In this document: one piece after another, positions 27,162-36,715 of the stretch
Position numbering within the stretch: position 1 is the first letter of the stretch
Layout: the number at the start of each line of letters is the position of its first letter
Origin: Arthrobacter sp. MYb213
GTDB taxonomy: Bacteria; Actinomycetota; Actinomycetes; Actinomycetales; Micrococcaceae
DNA length: 64,000 nt
Reading direction: 5' to 3'
Assembly: GCF_002979915.1 (NCBI RefSeq)
Contig: NZ_PCQA01000001.1
Coordinates: forward strand, 620,001-684,000
Made by a program: the position numbers and the translations under genes
The notes under the pieces: generated by a model
Told to the model about the DNA's origin: nothing
Databases searched by the model: none
The model's input: the letters and a program-made list of their open reading frames with translations, nothing else

Positions 27162-28256
27162 TTACGTCTCGTCGTCAGCGCTAGTGCCGAGCTCAATATT
27201 TCTTCGCTCCACCTCGCGCTGGCTAAAGGTTGCACGTTGGACAGACTCCACTTGGTCGAAGCTTGATCCAATGGCGCCGCCCAGCGTTCCCAGGGAAGCT
27301 GCGAGCCACGCAAGATTCAGATATTCACTCATAGTTGCTTCATGGTTCAGCTCGAAAGACAAGAAAGCTTGGTCGATGACCACCAGCGAGCCCAGAAGCA
27401 GCACGATGAATAACAAGAGGTACATAGCTGCGGCAGCGATGACTACAGTCAGTACCGTAGCGAGGTTGTAAAGAAGCAGCTTTTCTTTCCGGCGAGCGCC
27501 CTGGGGTCTCTCCCACAGTCGGTTATGAAATATTAGCCAGGTGCTCAGCACAAGGACGCTCACCACGGTGATGAGCACCAGCCGTCCGAAGCTGAGGTAA
27601 TCAGCCATAGACCAAATGCTGGTGTAGAACACACCAAAGGCGCCGGTTGCCGCCGCACCGGCCAGCGCGGAGGTAAGCCGAGGCACCAAACGCCACGGCC
27701 GGTTGCCTAAGATCATTCCGACAACCAACATGGTGCGTCCGCGGATACCCTCGATACTGTCGTATCGCTCCCCCGACTCATTTGCACTATCTAAGCTTCC
27801 TTGCACGCTCAAGACTCGTCCCAAGGTGGTTGGCTTGGGCATCGGCTTGTCCCCCTCGGCAAGCTCATGCAATGCATCTGCCAACGTCTGAGCGACCCCA
27901 CGTTGGGTCGGTACACCGATACTGGGTAAGACAACGGTGGCGGCCCCATAATCGCAACTGATCATCGAGCGAACCGGCCGGCCCTGCTCGTATTGCGGGC
28001 TATCTGTCAGATAAATGACGAAGTCCCAACCGTGCTCTTCACGAAGACGCGATGCATGTTTAATCAGCACGACCTGTCCGGATTCATTCATCGGTAGGGA
28101 CATCGGGTCCACCGTCACCGTCCAGGTGGCTTCGTCTTGATACTTGCTATTAAGCACTGACTCCAGCCGAGTGCTGACCTTATTGGCCAACGCCTGAGCT
28201 ATACCGGGATCTGCGAGTAGACCTACCGTGCGGGTCTTTAAATCTGTATCTTCCAA
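27162..28256 (-). CDS. Uncharacterised membrane protein, 364 residues
   Basis: Start is TTG 28256 after GGAGG at six-base spacing. The N-terminal 180 residues look soluble with alpha/beta features (ATWTVTVDPMSLP, WDFVIYLTDSP), and the C-terminal half carries four to five hydrophobic helices (LVLITVVSVLVLSTWLIF, LATVLTVVIAAAAMYLLLFI). I do not recognise a named family. Located between two small stress-type genes; a signal-sensing or transport-related role is possible but not shown. Confidence 0.7.
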   Translation of the reverse strand: MEDTDLKTRTVGLLADPGIAQALANKVSTRLESVLNSKYQDEATWTVTVDPMSLPMNESGQVVLIKHASRLREEHGWDFVIYLTDSPQYEQGRPVRSMISCDYGAATVVLPSIGVPTQRGVAQTLADALHELAEGDKPMPKPTTLGRVLSVQGSLDSANESGERYDSIEGIRGRTMLVVGMILGNRPWRLVPRLTSALAGAAATGAFGVFYTSIWSMADYLSFGRLVLITVVSVLVLSTWLIFHNRLWERPQGARRKEKLLLYNLATVLTVVIAAAAMYLLLFIVLLLGSLVVIDQAFLSFELNHEATMSEYLNLAWLAASLGTLGGAIGSSFDQVESVQRATFSQREVERRNIELGTSADDET

Positions 28257-28507
28257 GGCTCACCTCCGGTAACTTGCTTGCACTGACGTGACGCTGCCTC
28301 CCACCATACGTAGCGCACGAAAGTAGGCCAACGTTTTCCAGCAAATTCGCAGATTGGGATCGCTCTAAACACAGGTTTTTCCCTGGATTTCTCATGTTTT
28401 TTGATTCACAGCTAATACCCACGAGAACCGTCTTGTGCGCAGTGGCAAGCTCTGGAATTGTCGACTGTATCCGGTTCGAATACCCAGGTAGGCAACGAAG
28501 GAGCATC

Positions 28508-28699
28508 ATGTCATTTATTGACAAGGCTAAGGAAAAGTTCGAAGAAATTAAGGAACGTTTTGATACCCCGGATGAGCCTGGAGTTGGCGAAGAGCAGCAC
28601 ACAGATGCAGGCGAAGTACCCAGTCCTCTAGATGATCCCGCTCTGGGTGCCGACCCAGACTTGAACACTTCCAGAGAAGACCGCTACGACGCCGACTAG
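28508..28699 (+). CDS. Small acidic protein, 63 residues
   Basis: A short gene with AAGGAGC ahead of its ATG. The first third (MSFIDKAKEKFEEIKERF) is an amphipathic helix; the rest is acidic and disordered (Asp, Glu, Pro rich). Similar small acidic proteins occur repeatedly in this region. No family name. It is followed by the DUF4235 and CsbD genes in the same orientation. Confidence 0.65.
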   Translation: MSFIDKAKEKFEEIKERFDTPDEPGVGEEQHTDAGEVPSPLDDPALGADPDLNTSREDRYDAD

Positions 28700-28807
28700 C
28701 AATTTCTATGACGCGCCGTGGATCAGCGGCGCGTCAACGGTGGCCCGAAGACTAAATACCTGGGACACTCACCGAGCTCATTCTTCATCCCTGAGAAAGG
28801 ATTACCC

Positions 28808-29065
28808 ATGAACATCGTCGCCAAACTTCTTGGAACCCTCGCTTCGTTGCTTACTGGCTGGGTAGGTTCAAAAATCGTGGGTGCCCTCTGGCAGAAAACC
28901 ACTGGCGAGCATCCGCCATCGGTGACTAACCCTGAAAAACAACAACAGGCAACGTTGGGCAAAGTATTAGTCTTTGCGGTGATATCCGGCGCCAGTGCCG
29001 CCTGCATTCAGGCTCTCACTAAACGTTGGACCCGGGGTCTGGAACGACGAGTAGCGAAGCACTAA
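28808..29065 (+). CDS. DUF4235 small membrane protein
   Basis: An 85-residue protein. Two hydrophobic segments (LLGTLASLLTGWVGSKIVG and VLVFAVISGASAACIQAL) flank TTGEHPPSVTNP, the usual DUF4235 layout. GAAAGGA precedes ATG 28808. Membrane-located; function unknown. It lies between the acidic protein and CsbD genes. Confidence 0.8.
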   Translation: MNIVAKLLGTLASLLTGWVGSKIVGALWQKTTGEHPPSVTNPEKQQQATLGKVLVFAVISGASAACIQALTKRWTRGLERRVAKH

Positions 29066-29231
29066 CTGCTCAAGTGCCACTCGCAGCCAGCCCAAAAGAG
29101 ATAGGGGCGGCGTCGGATTCTAGGCACCATGTGGGATCATTCCCAGCCAGCGCTCAGTTTCAAATGATGGATTTGCGAATCGATCTATAGTTCAAAATGT
29201 CAGTACCGGAACCACACAGGAGGTAGTAATC

Positions 29232-29429
29232 ATGGGCATTGGAGACAAGATCCAGAACAAAGCTCAGGAAGTTTCTGGAAAGACTAAGGAATCCGTCGGT
29301 GACGCCACCGACAACCATAAGCTGCAGGCCGAAGGCGCCAAGGATCAGGCTGAGGCGAAAGCCAAACAGGCTGGCGAGCACGTCAAAGACGCAGCTAAGG
29401 ACGCCAAAGACGGTCTAACCGACAAGTAG
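29232..29429 (+). CDS. CsbD-family stress protein
   Basis: A 65-residue, very hydrophilic Lys/Ala/Asp-rich protein beginning MGIGDKIQNKAQEVSGKTKE. The repeated K-x-x-x-A pattern is that of CsbD-like general stress proteins, thought to be disordered or helix-forming in stress. AGGAGG is in place. In Bacillus, csbD belongs to the SigB regulon. Ends at a hairpin 10 bases downstream. Confidence 0.9.
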   Translation: MGIGDKIQNKAQEVSGKTKESVGDATDNHKLQAEGAKDQAEAKAKQAGEHVKDAAKDAKDGLTDK

Positions 29430-29437
29430 CGTTTACC

Positions 29438-29473
29438 CTGTGCCCCATGGATCTGATGGTCCGTGGGGCACAG
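29438..29473 (+). terminator. Terminator of the CsbD gene
   Basis: Perfect 10-bp arms (29438-29447 and 29464-29473) extended by TGGA/TCCG-type pairing. Only a short weak U-run follows. Confidence 0.7.
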
Positions 29474-29627
29474 TTCTATGTGTAGTCCTTGAACTTCACG
29501 GCTATTCCTTGCCCCCGATATATATCTAGTGGGCTCCGGGAGATTTTCCCCGCAATAAGTCAATGGCTTCCGTTTTTCTGTTGAAGAACGGAAACCATCA
29601 ACTTAGCAATGCATGGAGCAACTATTT

Positions 29628-30104
29628 CTAGAGCTCAACCGTGTTCGAGTCCCCCGGTGTAGCTGCGCTGCCGGTGATTTTTTGCTTTACCCAACTTGCG
29701 ATGAGACTTGCAGCTCCGCCGGGATTCTCCCAATACTCGGCAGACTGCGAATCAACGCGGAGCAATACGGTCTCCGGGGATTGCGGACCAGCTGCCGCAA
29801 ACGTTTCGACCATGGGATTCCAGAGCTCTTGTTTTTTCGACACATCCCGCACCACGGAGGCGCGGCCACTGACCGAAACCCACTCTTTACTTCCGGAGAA
29901 GGACACATTGACCAGATCCTGTGTCTCAAATTCGCGAACAATGTCCGTGTCCGCGGAGGCAAAGAACCACAGGTCTCCCTCATCGGTGGATTCAATGACG
30001 GTCAGTGGACGGCTGACCATTTTCCCCTGGCTCTGGATAGTCACCATGCCTATCCGCACATTTTTGATGATCTCTAAAACCTTGCGAACCTCTTCGTTGG
30101 CCAT
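29628..30104 (-). CDS. Pyridoxamine-phosphate-oxidase-fold stress protein, Gsp26 (YdaG)-like
   Basis: A 158-residue split-barrel flavin-binding protein. Sequence marks include NVRIGMVTIQSQGKMVSRPL at the N-terminus and DLWFFASADTDIVREF, then VSFSGSKEWVSVSGRA, all typical for the general stress protein 26 group. AAGGAG lies at good spacing ahead of ATG 30104, so the longer frame to 30146 is not used. It may act as an FMN/NAD(P)H-linked redox protein; no substrate is known. Monocistronic. Confidence 0.88.
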   Translation of the reverse strand: MANEEVRKVLEIIKNVRIGMVTIQSQGKMVSRPLTVIESTDEGDLWFFASADTDIVREFETQDLVNVSFSGSKEWVSVSGRASVVRDVSKKQELWNPMVETFAAAGPQSPETVLLRVDSQSAEYWENPGGAASLIASWVKQKITGSAATPGDSNTVEL

Positions 30105-30244
30105 GACTAGCTCCTTGGTCGGTTGGTTGTTCTCAGCAATTTTCACGTTACAGATTTTCCACGCTCTTCGGAGCCCTCCCCAGCTGACTGTCAGCTAGCG
30201 TCTACGATTTCTTTGAACGCAAGCCCGCGGGCAAACCACTGCAT

Positions 30245-31363
30245 TCAGCGTCCGAGTAACGAGCTATAAATGCGCTGATGGGCCTCCGCCAATGCTTCGC
30301 GTTGTTCCTTGCGTTCGTTGGCATTCATGCCGGGAACGTATGACAACGCCAGTTGCTTTCGCACCGCCTGCTGCAAAGAGTCTTCATCTACTTGCTCCCC
30401 ATTCCACCGGTAGCCAGCTACCGATGGGTGCTGACCTACGTACTGGCCACACATCGGGGCTACGACCGCTGTTCCAGCATCCAGTGCCGCCTCTAACCAG
30501 CCCGAATGTGTCCCGAATTTATACGGCAACACATTTACATCAAGCGAGCCAAGGTATTCAAAGAGCTCTGCTTCGGTGAAGTACTCATGACAAACCAATT
30601 CCCATTTACCTTGCGCGTCCCCCTCGGCCAGAGTCCGTGCCAGCTCCTCTTGATATTCACTGTTCGCTGGGTCCATCACCTGTTGGTGAATATTAACTTG
30701 TAGCACCGCACCTTCATACTCCTGCACGATCCGTGAGAGCGGTTCAATAATTGCTGGCGAGATATTTGCACGCAGTCCTTTCAAATGAACGCCGATGCGC
30801 CGAATTCTGTCCGGTTCTTGCCGGCTGCGCGTCTCCTTGGACCGCCTAATCCGTTCCATGCTCTCAAAGTCCAGCACATGCGGGTGCGGTAGAACGTGGG
30901 CAGCCCGACCCCATTGCGCGGCGATTTCTGCCGCGGCTCCGTCGGTGAGTGTAATCAGTTCGTTGGCGAAGGGAATGAGCACATCTAAGAGGTCTAGATG
31001 TGGCCCGCGATTAGCCTGATGCGGATTGGTCAGGTCATGGACCGTGTAGACCAATGGTTTGCCTAGACGCCGTAGCTCTGCAACGGTTTCACGCAAGGTA
31101 GCTGGGTCTTGTGAATCAAACCCAAAATGGATATGCATGAGGTCAAATTCGTGGTGGTTTTCCCGCACCCACCCAGGTGTCAGCATCAGCGGTGGCCACC
31201 ACGCGGATTGTGTACTGCGCACCCCAACACTTGGAATTGGGTCCGCTAAACGCCGGATCTGCGGGTCCTGCTGTCCCTGCCAAGAGTCAAGATGGCGGAT
31301 GTAGATCTGATCGCTGGGTACGGAAGCGACCCGGATAATCTTGGAAGTAGCCTGAGAAGTCAT
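30245..31363 (-). CDS. Glycosyltransferase, GT4/GT-B type (first of four)
   Basis: A 372-residue probable GT-B fold enzyme. The N-terminal half has TVHDLTNPHQANRGP and ANELITLTDGAA, the C-terminal half LGSLDVNVLPYKFGTHSGWL and GTAVVAPMCGQY, as in nucleotide-sugar-dependent transferases. I start it at ATG 31363 after AGGA; the frame runs back to 31444 without a site. It lies divergent from the GT2 gene with an 80-base gap. The acceptor is unknown. Confidence 0.8.
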   Translation of the reverse strand: MTSQATSKIIRVASVPSDQIYIRHLDSWQGQQDPQIRRLADPIPSVGVRSTQSAWWPPLMLTPGWVRENHHEFDLMHIHFGFDSQDPATLRETVAELRRLGKPLVYTVHDLTNPHQANRGPHLDLLDVLIPFANELITLTDGAAAEIAAQWGRAAHVLPHPHVLDFESMERIRRSKETRSRQEPDRIRRIGVHLKGLRANISPAIIEPLSRIVQEYEGAVLQVNIHQQVMDPANSEYQEELARTLAEGDAQGKWELVCHEYFTEAELFEYLGSLDVNVLPYKFGTHSGWLEAALDAGTAVVAPMCGQYVGQHPSVAGYRWNGEQVDEDSLQQAVRKQLALSYVPGMNANERKEQREALAEAHQRIYSSLLGR

Positions 31364-31443
31364 TGGAAATCCTGATTTACGAGTGGTGAATGGGTAGTGT
31401 CGTGCCGTCACAGTGTGAGTTATGAAGGAACGGTTGAAGCTCA

Positions 31444-32301
31444 ATGGATTTTTCGGTGTTAGTCATTGCCCATCGACGTACCGGTCATCTTCAGCGCTTA
31501 TTAGACGGGGTCCAGGCAAGTTCCTGGCGGCCCCAAGAAGTTGTGGTGGTCTACATGGATGACCCGCAGCCGGACCCGGTAAGTTGCCAGGTGCCGTTGC
31601 AGGTCATCCATCTGCAGTCCGGTCCTGAAGATCGTGGCCTGCCGTTGGCGCGTGCCCGAAATACCGCCGCGCACCATGCACGTTCTGAGCATCTTGTTTT
31701 CCTGGACGTGGACTGCATCCCATCCATGCCTGCGTTTTCCTTGTTGATGCGTGGTTTGAAAGAGCATGCAGGATTGGTCATGGCCAGCCCTCGGTACTTG
31801 CGTGCTGCGCTTCAAGAAGTAGCTACGCCCGGAGACACCACGCTTCGTGAGCTGTCGGTAGCTCATCATTTGCGCCAAACGGTGGCGCAAAATAAGCCCA
31901 GCGATAGATATGAGATGTTTTGGTCCTTGGGATTCGCCATCCATGCCGCCGACTTCCAACGTATTGGCGGGTTTTCTACCGCATACACCGGGTACGGCGC
32001 CGAAGACACGGATTTCGCTTTCACTGCACGCGATCATGGCCTGCCGGTGGTTTTTAGCGATGCGACGGTGTTTCACCAGCATCATGGAGTGTGCAAACCT
32101 CCGCTGAACCACTTTGCGGCCATCGTGGAAAATGCCAAAATCTTCCGTGAACGGTGGGGTGTTTGGCCGATGGAAGGTTGGCTTCATGCCTTTACCCAAC
32201 GTGGTCTGATTGATTTTGATCCTGGCTGTCCAACCTTGCACGTGATTCGCGAACCCACCTCGCGTGAAGTGCAGGAAGCCTATAGCGAGGTCGCTTACTA
32301 G
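31444..32301 (+). CDS. Glycosyltransferase family 2 protein (second of four)
   Basis: A 285-residue GT-A fold inverting glycosyltransferase. FSVLVIAHRRTGHLQRLL is the nucleotide-binding start, VFLDVDCIPS holds the metal-binding D-x-D motif, and TAYTGYGAEDTDFAFTARDHGL is the GT2 acceptor and base region. The gene opens divergently to the GT4-like gene and its stop codon overlaps the stop of the convergent gene (CTAG shared), so no terminator separates them. Confidence 0.9.
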   Translation: MDFSVLVIAHRRTGHLQRLLDGVQASSWRPQEVVVVYMDDPQPDPVSCQVPLQVIHLQSGPEDRGLPLARARNTAAHHARSEHLVFLDVDCIPSMPAFSLLMRGLKEHAGLVMASPRYLRAALQEVATPGDTTLRELSVAHHLRQTVAQNKPSDRYEMFWSLGFAIHAADFQRIGGFSTAYTGYGAEDTDFAFTARDHGLPVVFSDATVFHQHHGVCKPPLNHFAAIVENAKIFRERWGVWPMEGWLHAFTQRGLIDFDPGCPTLHVIREPTSREVQEAYSEVAY

Positions 32302-33377
32302 CATCGCTGCTCACTGCCCATCAGCTGGTAGGTAAGCCGTTCCAAACGCGACGCAAATTCGTCTTGAGTGACGAACAATGCCTTAGACAGCAACGAGCCA
32401 TCGCTGGCTGCGGCACGCTCCAAGGTAGCGTTCCAGTCCACCGGACTATCCCAAGAATCTTCTACCATGCACCCGGTGGCTTGATGGAGCATCTGAGCGA
32501 AACAATGTTGTTCGTTAAAGGGGCGTTCCTCGGCAATGAGCAGCACTGGCCGACCTGAGACCGCGGCAGCTACCACCGCGTTATGGCCGGCCGACGTGAT
32601 CACCACGGTAGCTTTTGCCATCCACGCTTCGGGGTCTGGTACCACCGCGTGTAGTTGTAGGTTTTCCGGGAGATGGCCTCCGTCATCATGGACACTGCCC
32701 AACACATGCCAGGTCCATCGCGGGGTCGCACGGGCTGCACGGATGATTGCTGCCTGACCGATAGAAGCACCGAGTGATGTCTGCACAACCACCGTGGGTT
32801 GCTCCGCGAAACCAAAGGTCAACGCCGTGCTCGCGGCGTTTGGCGCGGGGTCCTTTAGCTGTGGCTTAGGAACCGCCAAACAGTGGGTCTTGTGGCCATA
32901 CTTGTGCAGATGCGAGGGGTCCTCAAGCTGCTCGGGATAATAGGCGAACAATGCATCGGCAATGTCGTAAGCCAGGACATGAGCCGGATCCGTGCGCGTA
33001 CCAGGCATACGCCGCATCGCTACGCGGTACCCACTGAGCTTGGCAAAGAGCGCCACCTCTACAGAAACGTCAACCATCACAACATCCGGCCCAAACCATT
33101 GCCAGGCCTGGTTTAGCGTCGCAAATCTGTCCACAATGTGTGTTCCGGTTGGTGCATAGTGCAGGTAGCCACCGGTGACAGGTTGCACCTTGGTGCTCGC
33201 ACTGACATCCGGTGGCAACGAGACATAGTTTGTCTGGGCTGGGAGTAGATTTTCATTTCTTTCCCCGGTACTGGTCACCTGCAGCTCGAAGAGACCCGAG
33301 TCCAGAATTTTGTGCGCATGGCGCAGGTGACCGGAACCCATATGGTGCGCGTAATAGGAAATGCGTGGAGCACTCAT
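32298..33377 (-). CDS. Glycosyltransferase, GT28/MurG-like (third of four)
   Basis: A 359-residue GT-B enzyme. The N-terminal ISYYAHHMGSGHLRHA and C-terminal VVITSAGHNAVVAAAVSGRP and EERPFNEQ resemble the family 28 (MurG/diacylglycerol glucosyltransferase) group. The start overlaps the end of the GT4 gene by ATGA, so it is co-translated with it. Acceptor could be a lipid or a cell-surface polymer; not known. Confidence 0.82.
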   Translation of the reverse strand: MSAPRISYYAHHMGSGHLRHAHKILDSGLFELQVTSTGERNENLLPAQTNYVSLPPDVSASTKVQPVTGGYLHYAPTGTHIVDRFATLNQAWQWFGPDVVMVDVSVEVALFAKLSGYRVAMRRMPGTRTDPAHVLAYDIADALFAYYPEQLEDPSHLHKYGHKTHCLAVPKPQLKDPAPNAASTALTFGFAEQPTVVVQTSLGASIGQAAIIRAARATPRWTWHVLGSVHDDGGHLPENLQLHAVVPDPEAWMAKATVVITSAGHNAVVAAAVSGRPVLLIAEERPFNEQHCFAQMLHQATGCMVEDSWDSPVDWNATLERAAASDGSLLSKALFVTQDEFASRLERLTYQLMGSEQRC

Positions 33378-34498
33378 CGTTGCGCCCTCGTGGAGAATGC
33401 TTCGTCTAAAATTTCGTTCATCATGGATTCATAGGTCTGAATCATTAGTTCATGCGTAAACCTGCTAGCACGCGCCAGCACCGCTGCCCGATCCATACTG
33501 CGCGCATGTCCTACTGCAACACCGAGGGCTTCTGCTGTACTTTCAGAGGCGATTGCGCCACCGGTAGTCCCTAACAGTTCGGCCATCGCTCCTGCAGGGG
33601 TCGCCGCGACCGGGGTGCAACAAGCCATGGCTTCCAACGTTGTTAGCCCAAAAGGTTCCTCCCAGAGCGGTGAGGAAATGAAGACTTCACTGGCACCAAT
33701 TAGTTCCCGCAGCCCGCCTTGATCTAGGTGACCCGCGTAGACAGTACGTTCACCAAGCTTGGGCGCAATGAGGTTGTCGAAATATTCTTGATCCTGAATA
33801 GGGCCGGCAATAAACAGGCGTAGCCCGTTGGCACGCGCTGCCTCAATGGCCAGGTGTGTGCCCTTCTCCGGGGTGATTCGCCCGGACCAGGCAGCGGTCC
33901 CCAATTCGACGTGACACGTGTTTTGTGTGGCCCAAAAATCAAGGTTGATTCCGTTGGACACCACCTGCAATTGCTCCAACCAGGGACGCCACAACGCGGC
34001 ATTTGATTCGGAGACCGTGGCATAGCGGTGGAGCGGATCGGTTTTCTCGGTCTTCAGCTGAGCAACAATCCGCGGAAGGGGTGGGGTATGCAAAATATGC
34101 AGGACCGGGATGCCGCGAAGTTGAGCATGTGGAATGGGGCTCAACGAATTATTAATCACCACGTCAAATTCGCCGGTACGAATGGTTTGCACCGCCTTAT
34201 CCATTGCCGCATCCAGCAGTAGATGCTGGTCGTTACGCTGGTCTTCATCTGGATATCCGTTCACCACGAAGGAATGAGCTAAGACCGGGTGGATTCGTAC
34301 TCTGGATTGCGGAGACAGTTGTTCGGAACCCTCCTTGGCGAAAAGGATTACCTCATGACCCCGTGAGCCAAGGTGTGAGACTAGGTGTGCCGTATGCGCT
34401 TCCATCCCGCCTGCATAGGGCGAGCGGATCGGGTGGTGAAGGTGCGCAAGAACCGCGATGCGCAGTGGATTAGGCGAATCCATCAACTGGGATGCCAC
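33374..34498 (-). CDS. Glycosyltransferase family 4 protein (fourth of four)
   Basis: A 374-residue GT4 (GT-B) enzyme. YAGGMEAHTAHLVSHL near the N-terminus, WSGRITPEKGTHLAIEAA in the middle and WEEPFGLTTLEAMACCTPVA in the C-terminal domain are the retaining-GT signature (the E-x7-E stretch). The first codon may be GTG 34498 or ATG 34483; neither has a strong ribosome site. First gene of the two-gene operon with the MurG-like transferase. Confidence 0.9.
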   Translation of the reverse strand: MASQLMDSPNPLRIAVLAHLHHPIRSPYAGGMEAHTAHLVSHLGSRGHEVILFAKEGSEQLSPQSRVRIHPVLAHSFVVNGYPDEDQRNDQHLLLDAAMDKAVQTIRTGEFDVVINNSLSPIPHAQLRGIPVLHILHTPPLPRIVAQLKTEKTDPLHRYATVSESNAALWRPWLEQLQVVSNGINLDFWATQNTCHVELGTAAWSGRITPEKGTHLAIEAARANGLRLFIAGPIQDQEYFDNLIAPKLGERTVYAGHLDQGGLRELIGASEVFISSPLWEEPFGLTTLEAMACCTPVAATPAGAMAELLGTTGGAIASESTAEALGVAVGHARSMDRAAVLARASRFTHELMIQTYESMMNEILDEAFSTRAQR

Positions 34499-34940
34499 GT
34501 GCTTGTCCGCCTTTCTGGGATCTTTTTTACCGTCAAGATCGATGATCTTTGGGCAGAGTATCCTCCAGCTCAGTAGCGGCGTTTAAGAATCGTAGATTTC
34601 CCAGCATTCTTCCGGGATTAACCTTCCGTGGTCCCAAAAATCCACTTTTTAAGAATCCATTAATTAGAAGTCACAAAAGGCAAGACAGAAAATTCTCAAG
34701 GATTTTTATCAACCAATCTCATCAGCATTCTGTATGCTGACTAGGCTCCTGTGTGCCAGCAGGGAATAATCGACTATCTATTGGACTGGAATACCCGTAC
34801 AGTGCGAAGTAAGCCGAGTTTGCTTGCATCGGAATGTCTTGCACACCTAAGTGCACGCCAATTCGTTAGGGACATGCCTGTTCTCCGTGCGACGAAAGGG
34901 ATCAAACGATTCCCTCTCTCAACACATCCAAGGATCGACA
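34499..34940. other. AT-rich intergenic stretch
   Basis: About 440 bases, AT-richer than the flanks, between the divergent GT4 gene and family copy 2. Short frames are present but none is supported; it should hold two divergent promoters. Confidence 0.45.
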
Positions 34941-35381
34941 ATGCCCGGAAAATATATTCAACCATCACTCATTGAACAAATCAGAGCATTATTAGCCTCC
35001 CGCGAAGGACGGAGCTTTCTGACTTCCAACTCGTGGGTCGAAGGTATGCCGATTGTCACCGGCAAAGCCCATGAACCACTAGAAACAACCATGGGACTAC
35101 TTTCTTTGCATCAGCGCCCTGCCCTAATAGCGGTGGCAGAGCCAGAAAGTGACGATCTGCGCCTGCTCTACGTTTCGGATCTAAGCCGAGCGCTACAGAT
35201 TGTTCCCTGTCTCCCCAAGCACTTCAGTCTCTGGGACCTATTCAAAGCCGCTGATCTCTCGGGTCTACTGACGTTTAGAGTCAAACAATGGAAGTTCAGC
35301 CGCATAGCGCATGCCCTACCGTTCTTCAATCCCTATCAGACGTCTAATGTGGGCGCGTATCGCCCGGAGTTGGCTCGCTAG
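34941..35381 (+). CDS. Unrecognised 146-residue protein, family copy 2
   Basis: Paralogue of the proteins at 26302 and 37089 (minus), again exactly 146 residues when started at ATG 34941, where AAGGA sits seven bases upstream. Conserved points: SREGRSFL, WVEGMPIV, MGLLSLHQ and FRVKQWKFSRIAHALPFF. This copy is the most divergent and lacks the GLY/TYR pattern before W. Function unknown; cytoplasmic. Confidence 0.75.
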   Translation: MPGKYIQPSLIEQIRALLASREGRSFLTSNSWVEGMPIVTGKAHEPLETTMGLLSLHQRPALIAVAEPESDDLRLLYVSDLSRALQIVPCLPKHFSLWDLFKAADLSGLLTFRVKQWKFSRIAHALPFFNPYQTSNVGAYRPELAR

Positions 35382-35872
35382 CTGTAGCCAATATTTCGCG
35401 AACATAAGACGAACGCCCTGGTTTAGCAGTATTCGCTGACCCACCCTTTCCTCAGCAAACGATGCCACCTTCAATAACCGGTTCAGTTATCAAACCGTTT
35501 GAATTTGAAGGTGGCACACTTATGTCTGCACCTCTATTTTGTGCTCAGAGATTCTAGTTTCCTGCCTCTGAAGTTATTGGTATAGCTCCCGCGTATTCGG
35601 GATACCGCTAAACTCTTGGGCCAGCCCATGAAAGGCTAGTCCGACTTTTCACAGTCGTTACGAAGCCTACTTTCACCTAAAAATAAGACTCGGATCCACT
35701 CGGAGAAATTTGTGCCACCGTGGACTCAACACGGTTACACAATGACCGTGGAAACAAAAAGTTATCTCACGTCACGCCCCACTGAGGCGCAGCTTTAGCC
35801 GCCCGGCCACAACACCGGGCGACCTGTTTGGATTTGAAAATTCATTGACGAACGCAGCAGAAGGAGAAACTC
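35382..35872. other. Intergenic region with a long inverted repeat
   Basis: About 490 bases without a gene. A 12-bp perfect inverted repeat spaced by 30 bases lies in it (see the repeat entry). The remainder should contain the promoter of the PRC-barrel gene. Confidence 0.45.
35463..35516. repeat. 12-bp inverted repeat
   Basis: TGCCACCTTCAA at 35463-35474 pairs perfectly with TTGAAGGTGGCA at 35505-35516. The loop holds a second, imperfect inverted pair. It may terminate the upstream family-copy-2 gene or be a remnant of a small mobile element. Confidence 0.6.
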
Positions 35873-36676
35873 ATGATCAACACAGATCAGATTCACGAAT
35901 TGAGCCAGATCGGTGGAACCGTAATTGGCACGGACGGCGAAAAAATTGGAAAAGTCGGTCAGGTATTTCTCGATGACCACACCGGCGAACCCGAATGGGT
36001 CACCGTACGCACCGGGCTTTTCGGAATGTCTGAAAGCTTCGTCCCGTTGACCGACGCTTCAGTGGTCGGCGATACGCTCAGCGTCCCCTACGACAAACAA
36101 ATGGTCAAGGACGCACCGCGCATCGACGCAGCTGACGAGCTAAGCCAGTCCGACGAACGAGAACTCTACGGATACTATGGCCGCTCCTACGACACCGCAG
36201 ACCAAAGCACCGTCGGCACCGTCGGCACCGAGCAGGATCTAGCTGCCAACCCGGCCGCCCCCGCCGAGCGGGCTGACTTCGATGCTGCGAACGATGATTC
36301 GATGACACGTTCCGAGGAACAGCTCCGGGTGGGAACCGAAGAAGTTCAGACCGGCAAGGTCAAGTTACGCAAGCATGTGGTGACCGAAGACGTGACCACG
36401 ACCGTCCCGGTGAGCCATGAGGAGGTCCTCCTCGAACGAGTTCCGCTCACAGACGCGCAGGATTCGGACGCTCATCGAACCGGTGAACTGGGTTCTGAAG
36501 AGCAAGAGGTCACGCTTCACGCGGAACGTCCGGTAGTCGACAAGGAAACCGTGCCGGTTGAACGGGTCCGCTTGGATACTGAAACCGTAGTCGAAGATGA
36601 ACGCATCGACGCCCAGTTGCGCAAGGAACAAATCGAAACCGAAGGTTTGGACGACGGGACGAACCGCCAGGCCTAA
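35873..36676 (+). CDS. PRC-barrel and DUF2382 stress protein
   Basis: A 267-residue two-domain protein. Residues 1-85 form the PRC-barrel (GGTVIGTDGEKIGKVGQVFL, WVTVRTGLFG), and residues about 145-260 the DUF2382 domain (EEQLRVGTEEVQTGKVKLRK, then charged repeats with VPLTDAQ and VPVERVRL). The layout is common in stress-related proteins of actinobacteria and proteobacteria. AAGGAG precedes the ATG. No substrate is known; it may bind a polymer or protein. Ends at the hairpin at 36716. Confidence 0.85.
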   Translation: MINTDQIHELSQIGGTVIGTDGEKIGKVGQVFLDDHTGEPEWVTVRTGLFGMSESFVPLTDASVVGDTLSVPYDKQMVKDAPRIDAADELSQSDERELYGYYGRSYDTADQSTVGTVGTEQDLAANPAAPAERADFDAANDDSMTRSEEQLRVGTEEVQTGKVKLRKHVVTEDVTTTVPVSHEEVLLERVPLTDAQDSDAHRTGELGSEEQEVTLHAERPVVDKETVPVERVRLDTETVVEDERIDAQLRKEQIETEGLDDGTNRQA

Positions 36677-36715
36677 TCGCCGCGTCATTCACCAACCGCA
36701 ACTAAAAAACCGCAA

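Noticed and set aside
28461-28483. tRNA-like GGTTCGAAT stretch
   Set aside because: Only a T-arm-like loop; no acceptor or anticodon stem can be drawn around it.
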